Positions 36,272 through 44,551 of a DNA stretch of 63,282 nt are shown here, in pieces. The translations under genes were made by a program, and so were the position numbers. A model generated the notes under the pieces. The model worked only from the letters and a program-made list of their open reading frames with translations. It had not been told where the DNA came from and did no database searches. The DNA comes from Candidatus Parabeggiatoa sp. nov. 2 (GTDB lineage: Bacteria > Pseudomonadota > Gammaproteobacteria > Beggiatoales > Beggiatoaceae): positions 1-63,282 of the forward strand of contig NBMI01000014.1 in assembly GCA_002085445.1 (NCBI GenBank), in the 5' to 3' direction. The number at the start of each line of letters is the position of its first letter. Position 1 is the stretch's first letter.

Positions 36272-37330
36272 ATGCTAGATTTACAAAAGTTATATGAGAG
36301 TGTACAAAAAAATTGTCATATCTCTGATGGATTACACGCTCAGGATTATGGACTATGTACTTATTTGCTGAAAATGCGGGAATTGTATCGGTGGGAAAAA
36401 GGCCTACCTTTGACGGCCCAATTGCCAAAAGAAGAGGTTGGCAATTGGCTCAGTGCTCGTGAGCAGTTATGGGACGAATTGGTGGATAACTCCTTTGAGT
36501 GTCTACCGATTGATGAGGAGTGTTATGATCCTTTTGAGACGGCCGCTATTAATCAGGCTTTGTTGCCGCAAGGCATTGTTTATGGTGGAGGTATTGGGCA
36601 ATTTTGCAAGCCGTCATTTTTTATAGGCCGTTTATACCAGCAGAAATGGCGAGAAGGCCTTGAAATCCTGATGGTGGCCGATGAGTATGCCCGTGATTTG
36701 TCGGCACCGCCGGCAATGACGCTGGGCACAACAATATTTATTCGACGAGAATCGGTGCGACGGACGCTGTGGGAAAGAATTGAAGGGTGGAATTGGAAAA
36801 AACCAGAAAATCACTTTGCCCGACTTCTTTCAATATATAACGCTCATCAGGACATAGAAACGGCCTTAGATAAGATGACAGAAGATGAAATTGAGACGGT
36901 GATTCACCATGAAATCGGTGAAGTGCAGGCCGGCCGTTTGCTGGGAAACAATTGGGAAAAGATGTTAATGGCAATAGCGGGCAGTAAAGCGGAACTGATT
37001 GCCCGTGCAGTGCGTGATCATCTGGCCGATTGTTTGGTAACTTTGCCTAAGCTTTTGGAAAGGAGACAACCAGCAGCATTATTGCTTTATCTGGCTAACC
37101 TCACTGGAATGCGTCATGCGCTGTTTCCGGCACTGGTTGAAGCTTATCAGCCGTGGTTAGCGGATGAAAACCATTTGGAAGCGTTGACAGAGACAGTGAA
37201 GAAAGGGCAAACGCACTGGTTAAACACGGCGCAAACTTTGTTAGCTTGTTATGCCGAAAATCCGGCCGACAGTGCCACTTTGATAGCTAAGCAGATGGAA
37301 ACTATTCCATTAGGATCGATGATAAAATAA
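36272..37330 (+). CDS. Conserved hypothetical protein, Sfum_1244/DUF6866-like
   Basis: 352 residues, no signal or membrane segment. It looks like the family labelled Sfum_1244, found in sulfur- and sulfate-metabolising bacteria: MLDLQKLYESVQKNCHISDG, LCTYLLKMRELYRWE, QGIVYGGGIGQFCKPSFFI, ADEYARDLSAPPAM and, in the C-terminal half, IHHEIGEVQAGRLLG with a histidine-acid cluster that could bind a metal. Function unknown. A partial copy is at 13529-13664. No close partner genes; Septu is 600 bases further on the opposite strand. Confidence 0.7.
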   Translation: MLDLQKLYESVQKNCHISDGLHAQDYGLCTYLLKMRELYRWEKGLPLTAQLPKEEVGNWLSAREQLWDELVDNSFECLPIDEECYDPFETAAINQALLPQGIVYGGGIGQFCKPSFFIGRLYQQKWREGLEILMVADEYARDLSAPPAMTLGTTIFIRRESVRRTLWERIEGWNWKKPENHFARLLSIYNAHQDIETALDKMTEDEIETVIHHEIGEVQAGRLLGNNWEKMLMAIAGSKAELIARAVRDHLADCLVTLPKLLERRQPAALLLYLANLTGMRHALFPALVEAYQPWLADENHLEALTETVKKGQTHWLNTAQTLLACYAENPADSATLIAKQMETIPLGSMIK

Positions 37331-37964
37331 CACATCCCTTGCCTAAAGGAAAGGCATATAAGAGTACAACGAATTACGCGGATAAACGAATTAATATCAG
37401 AGCCTTCGTGACTTAGTTGTTTGATTTCAAACGGTCAAAATCCCCAATTATTAATTAAGGACGACATCTTGTGCGAGTCAAACCGGGATAAACGAATGCA
37501 CGATTTCCTGTCCGTTAAAATCCATGCGTGTGGAGACAACTTTCTTGGATGTTTCAAATCAAGCTGCCCTCGTTCTCTTTTCGAGCATAACCAATTCGTT
37601 TATCGGCCCGTAATTCGTTGTACTTAATATTCAATGAGTTATAAAAAACTGATAGGTGGTATAAGCCGTTTTTGTACCAACCCTGAAGGGGTTGAATGTG
37701 AATAGCCACAGGTAAAACCTGTGGTTTTGTGGTTTTTGTGGGTTTTGTGCCAACCCCGAAGGGGTTGAATGTGAAACTTGGGCTGATGAAAATCAGGTTC
37801 TTTTTTAAGTCAAAAGTGATATCGCTTCGCTCGGAACGTAGTTTGATCCCGTTTTTGTTCCTCGTATAAAAAAAAATCACTTATTGATTAGTTTTTAATT
37901 AACAATTAACAATTAACAATTAACAATTAACAATTAACAATTAACAATTTTCATCACCCCAGGT
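37331..37964. repeat. Repeats and heptamer array
   Basis: A CCTGAAGGGGTTGAATGTGAAT unit pair with CAGGTnAAACCTGTGG (37680-37775), an AACAATT-type heptamer array of about seven units (37896-37948) and a unit GTACAACGAATTACGCGGAT (37364-37383) that recurs as a tandem at 52875. No gene. Confidence 0.75.
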
Positions 37965-38621
37965 TCAGGCTAATTCCTTTGCAAAACGTTTTTTAAGAAA
38001 GTAAACCACTACCTGACAATAAGGTTTATATTTGCCATCTGTTTGACTTTCATATTGTTGAATCTTTTTTTTGACTTCGGAAATAGGCCATGCCGCGGTT
38101 TTGCCTTTTATTCTGGTGATATCCTCTTTGATTTGATCGATTATTGCTTCTCTATTGTTCACCAGTGTTTGTGTGTTTAAAATCATAATTTTGTTTAATT
38201 CTTTGTCAATGACAGGATCATCAGAATATATCCTGCCATTATTTCTGTACTTTATTAATTTCTCGCAGTTTTTGAGCTTATCCACTGGATTAATGGTGAT
38301 TTCTTGTTCACCTTTACTGGTATCACAATGTCGTGGTAAATGTTTTGGCTCTCCATCGTTTCCCTTACAAGCTCCCAGTAAATTGCAATAATTCAATTGC
38401 AACTCCGGATATTGACTTTGTGATTTCCTATGCTCGATTTTCATCTGATTGATACTGATGCGTTGCATACAGTAACAGCAAATATGTCCTTGTTCCTCCA
38501 GTAAAGAATCACGTAAATCATCTTTTTCAACGTAGTTGTCATAGTCAGCATGAATCTTTTTGCGATGTGCCAACAATGAAGCCGGTTCTTTGCCTTTATT
38601 AATGTGCTTCATAATCATCAT
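37965..38621 (-). CDS. ptuB: PtuB, HNH nuclease of a Septu anti-phage system
   Basis: 218 residues of the type found with PtuA ATPases and in the retron Ec78 system. Zinc/HNH elements: CCYCMQRISINQMKIEHRKS (C..C and the catalytic-type E-H) and LNYCNLLGACKG with RHCDTSKG behind; then the family motif ITINPVDKL and DDPVIDKELNKIMILN. In Septu, PtuA and PtuB form a complex that kills phage infection by nucleic acid cleavage. The ATG at 38621 lies within the end of ptuA (23-base overlap), so translation is coupled. Confidence 0.9.
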   Translation of the reverse strand: MMIMKHINKGKEPASLLAHRKKIHADYDNYVEKDDLRDSLLEEQGHICCYCMQRISINQMKIEHRKSQSQYPELQLNYCNLLGACKGNDGEPKHLPRHCDTSKGEQEITINPVDKLKNCEKLIKYRNNGRIYSDDPVIDKELNKIMILNTQTLVNNREAIIDQIKEDITRIKGKTAAWPISEVKKKIQQYESQTDGKYKPYCQVVVYFLKKRFAKELA

Positions 38622-39894
38622 CCATAAAAGCCAAATGTGTATAAGCTCTTACTATTGCAACATCATTTTCACCTAGATGCTCAGATAACGCCTTTAATAA
38701 TGCTTGCGCTTCTTCTTTTTTGCCGTCATCAATCCATTCGTAAACTTTATCAATTTGTTGTTGTATTTCATCGGGGCGTTGTGTAACCCCCATTAATTCA
38801 TATAAAATGGAGTTAGTATCTCTACCAAAAGTATGCGGTGTATTTTTCACCACTTTAAAATCTTCCAAAAGTACTACACAACGTCGTTGCACATGACTCA
38901 AGATTTGCGGAGAATGCGTGGTAACAATAAACTGGCAATTTGGAAAAATCTGTTGTAGTTGAGGAATAACGAGCCTTTGTCGGCGTGGGTGCAAATGCAG
39001 ATCAATTTCATCAATCAAGACAATCCCATAACCCATCAACGGATTCTCTCGGTGAGGGTTAGCAATGACTAAACGACACGCCAAATCAGCCACTAATGCC
39101 ATCAACATTTTTTCCCCCGAGGAAAGTTGATTAATATTTAAAGGGGTTTCGCCTTTGTAAATAATCATTTCCCCATTAGGATCGTTGAGCCAATTGATAG
39201 ATAACTGGTTGAATTGGTTGTTATCATCGCTCAATATGTTGTAAATGGCAGCGCGCACGGTATCAAGGACTTTGTTTTCACCGATTTGCTTTTCGATGTT
39301 TTCCTGCCATTTGTACCAAGAAAAAAACTTAATGAAATCAAATGATTTCTTAGGTTCTAACGAATTATCGAACGCGGTAAAAATATCCGTTTGCAACAAA
39401 TAATCTATCGTATTTTTAAAAGCAATAGAGTCTACTGGCGCGTGAATGGCGGGGTAGTAAATAACCAATGGCAGATTGACTGGCTTTTTGTGACGCAAAT
39501 CAACATTAATGGCATCTCTGAAGTCACCTAAAGCATTATAATTGTTCACCTGTGGTTTTTTGTATGACGTTTTGGTAACGGTGATTTTCCAATTAAATTC
39601 GTTATCTGCCAAACAGATGCCGAGGCTATTAGTAGATTCAAAGGCATCATATCTAATGTCTAGAATATCAAAAACACCGCGCAAATCGACTCGTTTGCTC
39701 CGCGTTTTTTTTTCAAAAACGAGTAATAATTTAGCAAAGCAATCTAAAAGCGTGGTTTTTCCTGCCCCATTTTCTCCTATGAAAACGGTTAAATCAGGCT
39801 GAAATTCAAGTTCAAGCTGTTCAAACCCTCTAAAGTTTTCGATGGCTATTTTTTTTACCTTGATTTCAGGTTGAAAGACTTCAGGTTGGTTCAT
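38599..39894 (-). CDS. ptuA: PtuA, ATPase of a Septu anti-phage system
   Basis: 431 residues, SMC/ABC-like (OLD-type) ATPase. Walker A FIGENGAGKTTLLD (38-51), ABC signature LSSGEKMLMALVADLA, Walker B YGIVLIDEIDLHLHPRRQR, and the switch histidine in FIVTTHSPQIL. The C-terminus (YELMGVTQRPDEIQQQIDKV and EEAQALLKALSEHLGEND) is the helical part that in this family contacts PtuB. It overlaps ptuB. Upstream, in the same direction after 223 bases, is the Thg1-like/kinase pair. No reverse transcriptase is nearby, so it is stand-alone Septu rather than a retron. Confidence 0.92.
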   Translation of the reverse strand: MNQPEVFQPEIKVKKIAIENFRGFEQLELEFQPDLTVFIGENGAGKTTLLDCFAKLLLVFEKKTRSKRVDLRGVFDILDIRYDAFESTNSLGICLADNEFNWKITVTKTSYKKPQVNNYNALGDFRDAINVDLRHKKPVNLPLVIYYPAIHAPVDSIAFKNTIDYLLQTDIFTAFDNSLEPKKSFDFIKFFSWYKWQENIEKQIGENKVLDTVRAAIYNILSDDNNQFNQLSINWLNDPNGEMIIYKGETPLNINQLSSGEKMLMALVADLACRLVIANPHRENPLMGYGIVLIDEIDLHLHPRRQRLVIPQLQQIFPNCQFIVTTHSPQILSHVQRRCVVLLEDFKVVKNTPHTFGRDTNSILYELMGVTQRPDEIQQQIDKVYEWIDDGKKEEAQALLKALSEHLGENDVAIVRAYTHLAFMDDDYEAH

Positions 39895-39963
39895 GGTTAT
39901 TGCCCATTATATAAGTGTTTTCTTTATAATCACTCGCTGAACTGTGATTTTTCATTAAGCAAC

Positions 39964-40120
39964 ATCCTTATGAGCCAAGAAATCCGATTTTTTTTAAATC
40001 CGATTTCTCAATGGTCTGGATATTTCTGCTATCCGGCACTAGTACCTTGTCAGCTTTGTCGGGTAGGATGAGTCCAAACTTTAGTTTGGAGCGTCCAAGA
40101 TAAATCTTGGACTCCTGTTA
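39964..40120. repeat. Repeats between the Thg1-like gene and ptuA
   Basis: A hairpin GAAATCCGATTTTTTTTAAATCCGATTTC-like (about 39979-40008) and the palindromes AGTCCAAACTTTAGTTTGG and TCCAAGATAAATCTTGGA (40072-40112). The last ten bases of the Thg1-like frame overlap the edge. Nothing else seen. Confidence 0.75.
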
Positions 40121-40840
40121 CCCAACAAAATTAAATAAAAATTGAGAATATTCGTCTTTCTTAGGTAAATCTAAGTTGCTTATGAGACGCTTCCGAGTTG
40201 CTGTCACAGGTATGCCTAACTTTGGATTCATCGCTTGTTTTTCGTAAGTTTCCCAATATAAGCCAATACCTCTTTTTTGCCAATTGGGTAAGTCATTGAA
40301 ATTAATGCCTTGTTGAAATAACAGTTCGTTTTTATCGGAAACGGATAAACCTAATAAAGCCGCTGTCGCCGCCCGCGGCGATTTGCCATTTTTCCTTAAT
40401 TGTCGCCAGCGAAAATAATCACACACCAAGTCTTTTGTAGGCAGTTGCGAAATTCGACAATCGAAACAGCCTATTCCTCCCACTAATAACGAAAATTTCG
40501 CGCTGGCTTCTGCGGCAAGCACGGAATGATATTTCCTCAGTTTGCGATTAAAGCTTTCTTCATGGAAATGAAATAACAACGAAATTTCATCGCTTTGCGT
40601 ATAACCGTAGTTGATTCTAAAACCACAGTTCATTATTAAATGTTTAACGGTTTCAATCATATAATCACGAAATTGACTATCAAACGGCACTTCAAACTGA
40701 AGTACTTCTTTAGTCAACCGCGTAAAATTTCTGCCATCCAGTCGGGCAACCATATATAAGCCAGGCAAAACACAATAATCATGCGCTGTCTCAAAAACCC
40801 GCATTTTTGCATCAAACTCATTAAATTTCATCTTGTCCAT
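40118..40840 (-). CDS. Thg1-like protein, 3'-5' RNA polymerase
   Basis: 240 residues. Family signatures: VARLDGRNFTRLTK (metal-binding D35 and the G-R-x-F), YGYTQSDEISLLF (D84, E85), FRWRQLRKNGKSPRAATAAL and LPNWQKRGIGLYWE. Eukaryotic Thg1 adds G-1 to tRNA-His; bacterial Thg1-like proteins add nucleotides to truncated tRNA 5' ends by templated 3'-5' synthesis. Its start overlaps the kinase gene by 13 bases, so both are made together; a kinase that prepares or reads 5' ends and a polymerase that rebuilds them form a consistent RNA repair pair. Confidence 0.9.
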   Translation of the reverse strand: MDKMKFNEFDAKMRVFETAHDYCVLPGLYMVARLDGRNFTRLTKEVLQFEVPFDSQFRDYMIETVKHLIMNCGFRINYGYTQSDEISLLFHFHEESFNRKLRKYHSVLAAEASAKFSLLVGGIGCFDCRISQLPTKDLVCDYFRWRQLRKNGKSPRAATAALLGLSVSDKNELLFQQGINFNDLPNWQKRGIGLYWETYEKQAMNPKLGIPVTATRKRLISNLDLPKKDEYSQFLFNFVG

Positions 40841-41271
40841 TCCTTGATGGTAAACGTGTTATCACTATTAATGGTAACATAATAAAGCGCATCAAAGCCT
40901 TCCGAAAAACTGGGAATTTGCAATTTGCCGTAAGCTGCCTTGATACCTTTTTCTGGGATGCAAGTTTTACCTGTGCGAGTACTATTTCGTTGAATCGCCT
41001 CTTTGAGTTTCGATTGAAAGTAATAACCAATTAATTTAAACTCGGCTTTTTTGGCAAGCGCGATATATTTTTGTCGGTTTTCGACGGTAGGATTCGTATT
41101 ATCGACTACAAAACGTTGTTTAGCGGCAATACACGCTTTGACAAGGATATCTTCTCGATGCCTGGTTTTGAGCATATCGAGGTTTATCCGTATATGTGTG
41201 TCAGCGAAAAATTGTTGATAAAAAGTCGATTTTCCGGTCGCTTGTATGCCCGTGAATAAGATAGCTTCCAT
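40828..41271 (-). CDS. P-loop kinase, polynucleotide-kinase-like
   Basis: 147 residues. Walker A GIQATGKST (8-16), NLDMLKTRHRED after it, VVDNTNPTVENRQKYIALAK with the D-N-T-N motif of the T4 polynucleotide kinase/zeta-type fold, and a lid region REAI-like (KLKEAIQRNSTRTGK). Such enzymes phosphorylate 5'-OH ends of nucleic acids, although small-molecule kinases share the fold. Overlap with the Thg1-like gene supports RNA as substrate. First gene of the minus-strand cluster toward ptuAB. Confidence 0.82.
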   Translation of the reverse strand: MEAILFTGIQATGKSTFYQQFFADTHIRINLDMLKTRHREDILVKACIAAKQRFVVDNTNPTVENRQKYIALAKKAEFKLIGYYFQSKLKEAIQRNSTRTGKTCIPEKGIKAAYGKLQIPSFSEGFDALYYVTINSDNTFTIKEWTR

Positions 41272-42078
41272 AGTATATAGATGTTCAGATAAATATTTGG
41301 GGATGAGTCATCGATAAATCTTGGATTCCTATTTTTATAAAATATTATAGACGGTATTCCAAATAACTCAATATTTTTGCAGATTTTGGCGTTAGGACTC
41401 CTAGCTTTGCAAAGCGGCTGGCATTTCAAAACTCGTAAGCTAACTCAAAAAAATTATACTTTGCACAAATTGCGCTTTTGGAATGAAGACAGATACGAAA
41501 TCTGGTTTTCATGGCTGTTCTAGCTGCGTGATACATGACAAAAACTCAGTTTCTGACGGTGTTTAGTATAGCTGAAGGATAAAGTGAGTGCTGGTATATT
41601 ATTTGGGAGTTACCTAAACGGAACGAAAACAATGCCTTCAACTCAAGGCGTGAACAATGTTCGTAGTCGTCGCTTGAGCGACACGAGGTTTGTAGTCGTC
41701 GCGATAGCTTTGATAAGTTCGTAGTCGTCGCGATAGCGACGATTGCTTGAGCAACGATTGGTTTGTATAGTTGTGCAGAAAAAGACTTGGGATAGGAGTG
41801 CAAAGCTCAATGCCATTAAGTAAAGCAACAAATCCCCTACAAAAAGTATGTATAAATAGCGCGACTGAGGGCCATAACTTAATTTGAATATGGCCCTCAA
41901 ACAAGTCCAAATAACCCTAAAAAAATAGGGAAATAACATGGCCCGCGTCTCACTACTCTGCCAAATCCGCGGCGGCTGCCAAACTAAAGTTTGGACTCCT
42001 GTCAAACTAAAGTTTGGCCCCCTGGTAACGCGTAGCGCAACCTTCCGACGCTCGCCAAGGTTCAGTTAGGGTGGATTT
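41272..42078. repeat. Repeat-rich region upstream of the kinase gene
   Basis: GTAGTCGTCGCGATAGCGACGA and related units (41660-41755), a GGGCCATAACTTAATTTGAATATGGCCC element (41868-41895) and CAAACTAAAGTTTGGACTCCTG palindromes (41981-42022). Frames across the region are spurious. No gene. Confidence 0.7.
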
Positions 42079-42855
42079 TCATTGAGTCACTTGAACGTGT
42101 ATAACAATCGCATCGCATAAATTTTTATGCCATGAGGCATAAGTCCATCCTCTCAGTTCAACATATTCCTTAAATAGCCGATGGAATATGTAATAATTTT
42201 CCAACGCCTCTTCCATGCCACCAAAAACACATCTCGGTTGCAACGTCTCCAAGGTGTCTTCGTTATATTTTGAAATATAACGAGTTGCTGAACGGGGTGT
42301 CCTCGCCTTTCTACGCATCTCAGGCAGCAGTTTTTGACGCATTTTAGCGAGACGCTGTGGATCCACCTGAGGTATCGGCTCTTTTTCAACATCGGGATCG
42401 AGTTGCTGTCCGGACTTAAGGATATGGAACTTATCTTTGAAACCGAGGTTTTCCCAATATCCGTTGGCAGTCCCATCGGCGTTGAATTTCAACTCGACAC
42501 GAACATTGGAACTGCCAATTGGCCAAGGCAAAGAGATGGGATATGAACCGTAAACTTTGGAATTCACCTCATCAAATTCAGACAGTGTCAGCCGAGTACG
42601 TCCTCTGTACCTAAACTTGATGACAACGTCCGTTCTCCCTTTATAGACATCCAAGATATCGCAATACTCTAACCCTTTGTCAATCGAAACCAGAGCAATT
42701 TTATATTGCCCAAAATTATCAACCAATTTATTCACGGCTTGTGCCAGAATAAAAGGAGTATCAGTCCGATACGACCTTTCGGCGGCCATCGAAACGTTAC
42801 CAAACAACAGAAAAATCAAACCGAAGGCGCTGAAGCCATAAGTTATCTTTTTCAT
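42079..42855 (-). CDS. Secreted hypothetical protein
   Basis: 258 residues from the ATG at 42855, chosen because GGAGG lies nine bases upstream and the product then begins with a clean signal peptide (MKKITYGFSAFGLIFLLFGN, cleavage near SMAA). The mature part is beta-rich (DVVIKFRYRGRTRLTLSEF, VRVELKFNADGTANGYWENL) followed by a helical, basic part (RLAKMRQKLLPEMRRKAR) and a Trp-rich end. I do not recognise a family. Probably periplasmic. Flanked by repeats; no partner genes. Confidence 0.75.
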   Translation of the reverse strand: MKKITYGFSAFGLIFLLFGNVSMAAERSYRTDTPFILAQAVNKLVDNFGQYKIALVSIDKGLEYCDILDVYKGRTDVVIKFRYRGRTRLTLSEFDEVNSKVYGSYPISLPWPIGSSNVRVELKFNADGTANGYWENLGFKDKFHILKSGQQLDPDVEKEPIPQVDPQRLAKMRQKLLPEMRRKARTPRSATRYISKYNEDTLETLQPRCVFGGMEEALENYYIFHRLFKEYVELRGWTYASWHKNLCDAIVIHVQVTQ

Positions 42856-42882
42856 CCTGTGGCCCTCCAAATAATTTTGCAA

Positions 42883-44043
42883 ATTTACATTTTACACCCC
42901 TAAAAATTTAAATGCAACCTAGTAGTCTGTCAACATTGTTTTGACGAGTAAAATACTCGGTTTATATCGTCCAAACTTTAGTTTGGCTTAGCAGGAGTCC
43001 AAACTTTAGTTTGGCAGGAGTCCGTTTGGCAGGAGTCCAAACTTTAGTTTGGAGGAGTCCAAACTTTAGTTTGGAGTAGTTTGGCAGTCGTCAGTGCAAA
43101 ATTAAAACGGTTACCCGTCAATAGAACATTGACAAAGCACTAGTGCAGTAAAGCGGAAATACCCATACCATTTAGAAATTACTAATTGTGAATTGTGAAT
43201 GGTGAATGGTGAATGGTGAATGGTGAATGGTGAATGGTGAATGGTGAATGGTGAATGGTGAATTGTGAATGGTGAATTATGAATGGTGAATTATGAATTG
43301 TGAATTGTGAATTGTGAATTGTGAATTGTGAATTGTGAATTATGAGTTATTAGTAAGGGGGGTAGGCGGTGTGAGAGAGGTATGCAAGGGCTGTGTGACG
43401 ACGCTCGAAAAACGCCAACATCGTGTGCAATATAAATTGGTTAGCCATAACGATTTATTTCGCAAATCCGTTGTATTATTGTATGATAAACGTTTTTACA
43501 CCGCCCCCCAGTCCATCTCAAGGGGCCTAGTCTATGCACATAAATTTTTAAGCATAAGATTTTTATATCTATTTACGCGCCATTAAGTTGGGCTACGAAC
43601 GACTACGAACGACTTGTGTGCATAGAGTAGCTCAAGGGGCAGGGGAAATGGGAGCGCGGCAAGTTCCCGGATCGAAGGGGATTCAGGGGAGTGTTAAAAG
43701 GTTTCAGTTTTTAGCCGTGCCAAGTCTAATTAAAAAAAGAGCATAACCAGATGAAAAAATATTATGTGTTGTTGCTATATGGAACGTACTTCAAATAATG
43801 AACTTTTCAGAAAATTATTAGCCAAATTATCTACTTATCATTGATTTAATCATTTTTCATTTTTCATTTTTCATTAGTATATACGGAACGTACTTGAAAA
43901 AGGTGAAAATGAAATAAGAGATTGAATTAGCAAGATAGTAGATTTTAAACTAAAAATTTAAACTTAAAAAATACGTTTATTCCCAAAATCCGTTGTACTT
44001 TCAGTATAAATAAAATTTGATAACACAACAAACGAGAATAACT
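42883..44043. repeat. 1.1-kb region: palindrome array and heptamer tandem array
   Basis: Five or more AGTCCAAACTTTAGTTTGG units at 42969-43092. A long 7-base array, mainly GAATGGT then GAATTGT, runs from about 43186 to 43345 (over 20 units). AAAATGAA-type heptamers on the complement occur at 43854-43876 (TTTTTCA). Two GGAACGTACTT segments (43781, 43886) and an end of the TACAACGGATTT family (43987-43999, complement) follow. The small frame at 43335-43586 has no support. Confidence 0.8.
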
Positions 44044-44451
44044 ATGATTGAACATGGATTGGTGAAAATGAGTGGCACTAAGGTGCTTGGTTCTGCTTTC
44101 TTACCTAGTTTTGCCGTTGTGGTGGTGGGGGGAATAATCGCATGGAAATTTTGGGAAAGCAAAAATCGGCAAAAGCCGGCAACCGGTGCAGATTCCAGAT
44201 ACAAAGAAACGCTTGCGACTCTTCAAACAAAAATTGAGACGTTAACGACTGAACTGCGCGAGCTTTCATCTCACCTGACTCAATTTCAAGAAAAGCGATT
44301 GGAACCTCAAAACGCAAAGACTTCCGTCAAGGATATTCCTTCTGTCGGCACTTTTATCAATAGAGCATCTCAGCCCACAAAAGAGCCAGCTAAATTAGCT
44401 ATGTTTAAACGAATCATTGATGATAATGTTAAATTGAGAAAAATTGCGTAA
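44044..44451 (+). CDS. Membrane-anchored coiled-coil protein beside mamK-like gene
   Basis: 135 residues from the ATG at 44044 (a TTG nine codons earlier is less likely). One membrane segment at about 18-37 (LPSFAVVVVGGIIAWKFW), then a predicted coiled coil at about 55-90 (ETLATLQTKIETLTTELREL) and a basic tail ending FKRIIDDNVKLRKIA. No family recognised. It lies 100 bases before the MamK-type actin in the same direction, with a hairpin in between, so it is a candidate membrane anchor or regulator of the filament; that is inferred from context. Confidence 0.7.
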   Translation: MIEHGLVKMSGTKVLGSAFLPSFAVVVVGGIIAWKFWESKNRQKPATGADSRYKETLATLQTKIETLTTELRELSSHLTQFQEKRLEPQNAKTSVKDIPSVGTFINRASQPTKEPAKLAMFKRIIDDNVKLRKIA

Positions 44452-44464
44452 CTGGCACTTTATA

Positions 44465-44522
44465 CAGAAATCCGATTTCTTTAAGAAATCGGATTTCTCT
44501 TTCTTTAAGAAATCGGATTTAT
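44465..44522 (+). repeat. Two nested hairpins between the anchor and mamK-like genes
   Basis: AGAAATCCGATTTCTT and two AAGAAATCGGATTTCT segments form alternative hairpins. It is a member of the AAATCCGATTT family; position allows a role as attenuator or partial terminator between the two genes. Confidence 0.8.
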
Positions 44523-44551
44523 CATTCTCATATAATTGTTAAGGAGGTGTA

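Noticed and set aside
37965..39894. Retron Ec78-type system
   Set aside because: The effector genes fit, but there is no reverse transcriptase nor an msr/msd-like region nearby; stand-alone Septu is the simpler reading.
43335..43586. 83-residue frame after the heptamer array
   Set aside because: Begins in the array and has no recognisable features.
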